Part shown: piece after piece, positions 6,443 to 7,916 of the stretch
How the letters are laid out: each line of letters opens with the position of its first letter
Position numbering within the stretch: the stretch's first letter is position 1
Origin: an uncultured Clostridia bacterium
GTDB lineage: Bacteria > Bacillota > Clostridia > Christensenellales > Borkfalkiaceae
Assembly: GCA_934249265.1 (NCBI GenBank)
Contig: CAKQKQ010000082.1
Coordinates: 1-7,916, forward strand
DNA: 7,916 nt
Direction of reading: 5' to 3'
The notes under the pieces: generated by a model
What the model was told of the DNA's origin: nothing
Database searches by the model: none
The model's input: the letters and a program-made list of their open reading frames with translations, nothing else
Position numbers and translations under genes: made by a program

Positions 6443-6445
6443 AAA

Positions 6446-6465
6446 TTTGCGTAAAATTACGCAAA
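6446..6465 (-). promoter_or_regulatory. Palindrome immediately upstream of the rbfA ribosome binding site
   Basis: TTTGCGTA (6446-6453) and TACGCAAA (6458-6465) form a perfect 8-bp stem with a 4-base loop, ending 3 bases before the rbfA GAGG. An alternative 6-bp hairpin, GCAAAA (6461-6466) with TTTTGC (6473-6478), shares part of the same arm, so the two cannot form together. It could be an RNA hairpin affecting rbfA translation or a DNA operator; no known protein site was recognised. Confidence 0.4.
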
Positions 6466-6480
6466 ATCTCGTTTTTGCAA

Positions 6481-6509
6481 GAAAAAGCCCTTAAAAAGCA
6501 AGGGCTTTT
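6481..6509 (-). terminator. Intrinsic terminator-like hairpin after infB
   Basis: The minus strand has AAAAGCCCTT (6500-6509), a 7-base loop and AAGGGCTTTT (6483-6492), a perfect 10-bp stem with a GCCC core, running into TTTTTC. It starts 10 bases after the infB stop. infB and rbfA are normally cotranscribed, and I see no good promoter for rbfA, so it probably acts as a partial terminator or a processing or stability hairpin for the infB end. Confidence 0.65.
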
Positions 6510-6519
6510 CATAATTTTA

Positions 6520-7916
6520 TTATTTGTCTTTTTCTTCCACAATATACGATTCGATAAAGTCGCCGACTTTAATATCGTTGAAGTTTTCGATAGAAATACC
6601 GCATTCGTAGTTTGCCGCAACTTCTTTAACGTCGTCTTTAAAACGTTTGAGTTGAAGAACGTTTCCTTCGCAAATCATTACGTCGTCTCTATAAATACGC
6701 AACTTGCCGCTTCTGACGATTTTACCGTCAGTAACGTAACAACCGGCAACCATGCCGACGCCCGTAATTTTAAACGTCTCTCTGACTTCGGCTTTACCCA
6801 TGTATACGTCTTGGAATTTAGGCGCAAGCATACCCTTCATTGCGTTTTGGATATCCTCGATAGCCTCGTATATTATTCTGTAAAGTTTGATATCTACTTT
6901 TTGCTTTTCGGCAAGTGCTTTCGCCTTTGCGTCAGGTCTTACGTTGAAGCCGATGATAATTGCGTTTGCGCTGTCGGCAAGCATAACGTCGGTTTCGCTG
7001 ATCGCACCTACGCCCGAGTGAAGGACGCTGACTTGCACTTCTTCATTGGAAAGTTTGGTAAGCGATTGCTTTACCGCTTCGGCAGAACCTTGTACGTCCG
7101 CTTTTATAATTACGTTGAGCGTCTTTAAATCGCCAACCGATATTTTGCTGAACAAATCGTCGAGACTTACTTTTTGAGATTGCTTGATAAGTTCTTCTCT
7201 TTCTTTGTTCTTTCTCTCTTCTGCGACGAGTTTTGTAAGTTTGTCTTGGTCTACCGCAAAGATATTATCGCCCGCATTGGGTACGGACTCGAGACCGAGT
7301 ATAGAAACCGCCATAGAAGGACCTGCCTCTTTTACCGTTCTGCCCTTGTCGTCGATCATCGCCCTTACTCTGCCCGTAACCGTGCCCGCGATGATATTGT
7401 CGCCTTGGCGCAAAGTACCGTTTTGAACGAGTACGGTAGCGACAGGACCTTTACCCTTATCGAGTTTCGCTTCGATAATAGTACCTTTTGCCTTTCTGTT
7501 GGGGTTGGCTTTAAGTTCTTTCATTTCCGCAACGAGCAAAATCGTCTCTAAAAGCGAGTCTATACCCTCGCCCGTCTTTGCGGAAACGGGACACAATGCG
7601 ACGTCGCCGCCCCATTCTTCAACGAGAATATCGTGCTCTGAAAGTTCTTGACGAACTCTATCGAGATTTGCCGTGGGTTTATCAATTTTATTAGCCGCAA
7701 CGACAATGGAAACGCCCGCCGCTTTCGCGTGGTTTATAGCCTCGATGGTTTGCGGCATAACGCCGTCGTCAGCAGCAACTACAAGCACCGCTACGTCGGT
7801 GATTTGCGCGCCCCTCATTCTCATCGAAGTAAACGCTTCGTGACCGGGGGTATCGAGGAAAGTAACGGGGTTGCCGTTTACCGAAACCGAATATGCGCCG
7901 ATATGCTGAGTTATAC
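6520..7916 (-). CDS. infB: Translation initiation factor IF-2, C-terminal part (5' end outside window)
   Basis: The initiation GTPase that brings fMet-tRNA to the 30S subunit and promotes subunit joining. The frame is open to the right edge, so the gene is cut by the window. The last 464 residues are visible, from switch I (ITQHIGAY) onward. Numbered from the first visible residue, the GTPase motifs are DTPGHEAF (21-28, with the catalytic His25), NKID (75-78) and SAK (111-113). The beta-barrel domain II follows. Domain III contains VIIKADVQGSAEAV and SGVGAISETDV, and the C-terminal fMet-tRNA-binding domain IV contains GMVAGCYVTDGKIVRSG. The C-terminus is complete. The P-loop and N-terminal domains are off the window. 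The Met codon at 7824 is internal, not the start. rbfA lies downstream after a hairpin. Confidence 0.98.
   Translation of the reverse strand, partial: ITQHIGAYSVSVNGNPVTFLDTPGHEAFTSMRMRGAQITDVAVLVVAADDGVMPQTIEAINHAKAAGVSIVVAANKIDKPTANLDRVRQELSEHDILVEEWGGDVALCPVSAKTGEGIDSLLETILLVAEMKELKANPNRKAKGTIIEAKLDKGKGPVATVLVQNGTLRQGDNIIAGTVTGRVRAMIDDKGRTVKEAGPSMAVSILGLESVPNAGDNIFAVDQDKLTKLVAEERKNKEREELIKQSQKVSLDDLFSKISVGDLKTLNVIIKADVQGSAEAVKQSLTKLSNEEVQVSVLHSGVGAISETDVMLADSANAIIIGFNVRPDAKAKALAEKQKVDIKLYRIIYEAIEDIQNAMKGMLAPKFQDVYMGKAEVRETFKITGVGMVAGCYVTDGKIVRSGKLRIYRDDVMICEGNVLQLKRFKDDVKEVAANYECGISIENFNDIKVGDFIESYIVEEKDK

Noticed and set aside
6433..6444. TTG start at 6444 adding four residues to rbfA
   Set aside because: The Shine-Dalgarno GAGG lies within those codons, and the ATG at 6432 has correct spacing.
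6424..7128. Plus-strand 234-residue open frame
   Set aside because: It is the reverse of the infB C-terminal coding region, has no recognisable motif, and is a shadow frame; the same applies to the other plus-strand frames.
6520..7824. Methionine codon at 7824 as the start of infB
   Set aside because: The frame stays open to the window edge and the residues before it (ITQHIGAY and DTPGHEAF) are essential IF2 switch motifs, so this Met is internal.

Overview
The window reads as a chromosomal housekeeping segment from an AT-rich, Gram-positive-type bacterium, most likely a clostridial Firmicute. The evidence is the gene order infB-rbfA-nrnA-truB-ribF, GGAG-type ribosome binding sites, a PgcA-type phosphoglucomutase and sigma-A-like promoters. 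This is inferred from order and protein motifs; no species can be named. Every gene I accept lies on the minus strand, so transcription runs from the right edge to the left edge.

Right to left: infB (IF2, its N-terminal part outside the window) ends at 6520 and is followed by a terminator-like hairpin. Next come rbfA (start reassigned to 6432), nrnA (overlapping rbfA), a 277-base spacer, truB, ribF (4 bases after truB) and an endonuclease IV-like TIM-barrel gene that overlaps the end of ribF. A 164-base AT-rich spacer carries a consensus promoter for the alpha-phosphoglucomutase gene pgcA. The last 357 bases hold no gene. They contain a second leftward promoter and a leader with a hairpin and a boxA-like motif that resembles the leader of a ribosomal RNA gene lying beyond the left edge.

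The main block is a ribosome and translation module: initiation (IF2), 30S maturation (RbfA), tRNA modification (TruB) and nanoRNA/pAp turnover (NrnA), with FAD/FMN synthesis (RibF) attached as is usual in Firmicutes. The nuclease-like gene sits where many Firmicutes have rpsO. pgcA is a separate transcription unit for interconverting glucose-1-phosphate and glucose-6-phosphate.

I see no defence system, phage, CRISPR array, toxin-antitoxin pair or biosynthetic cluster. The points worth a second look are non-coding: a MITE-like double hairpin with flanking 10-base direct repeats in the nrnA-truB spacer, competing hairpins in that spacer and in the infB-rbfA spacer, and the rRNA-like leader at the left edge. 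Among the proteins, the endonuclease IV-like one has lost one of nine expected zinc ligands and RibF lacks the usual PHP motif.
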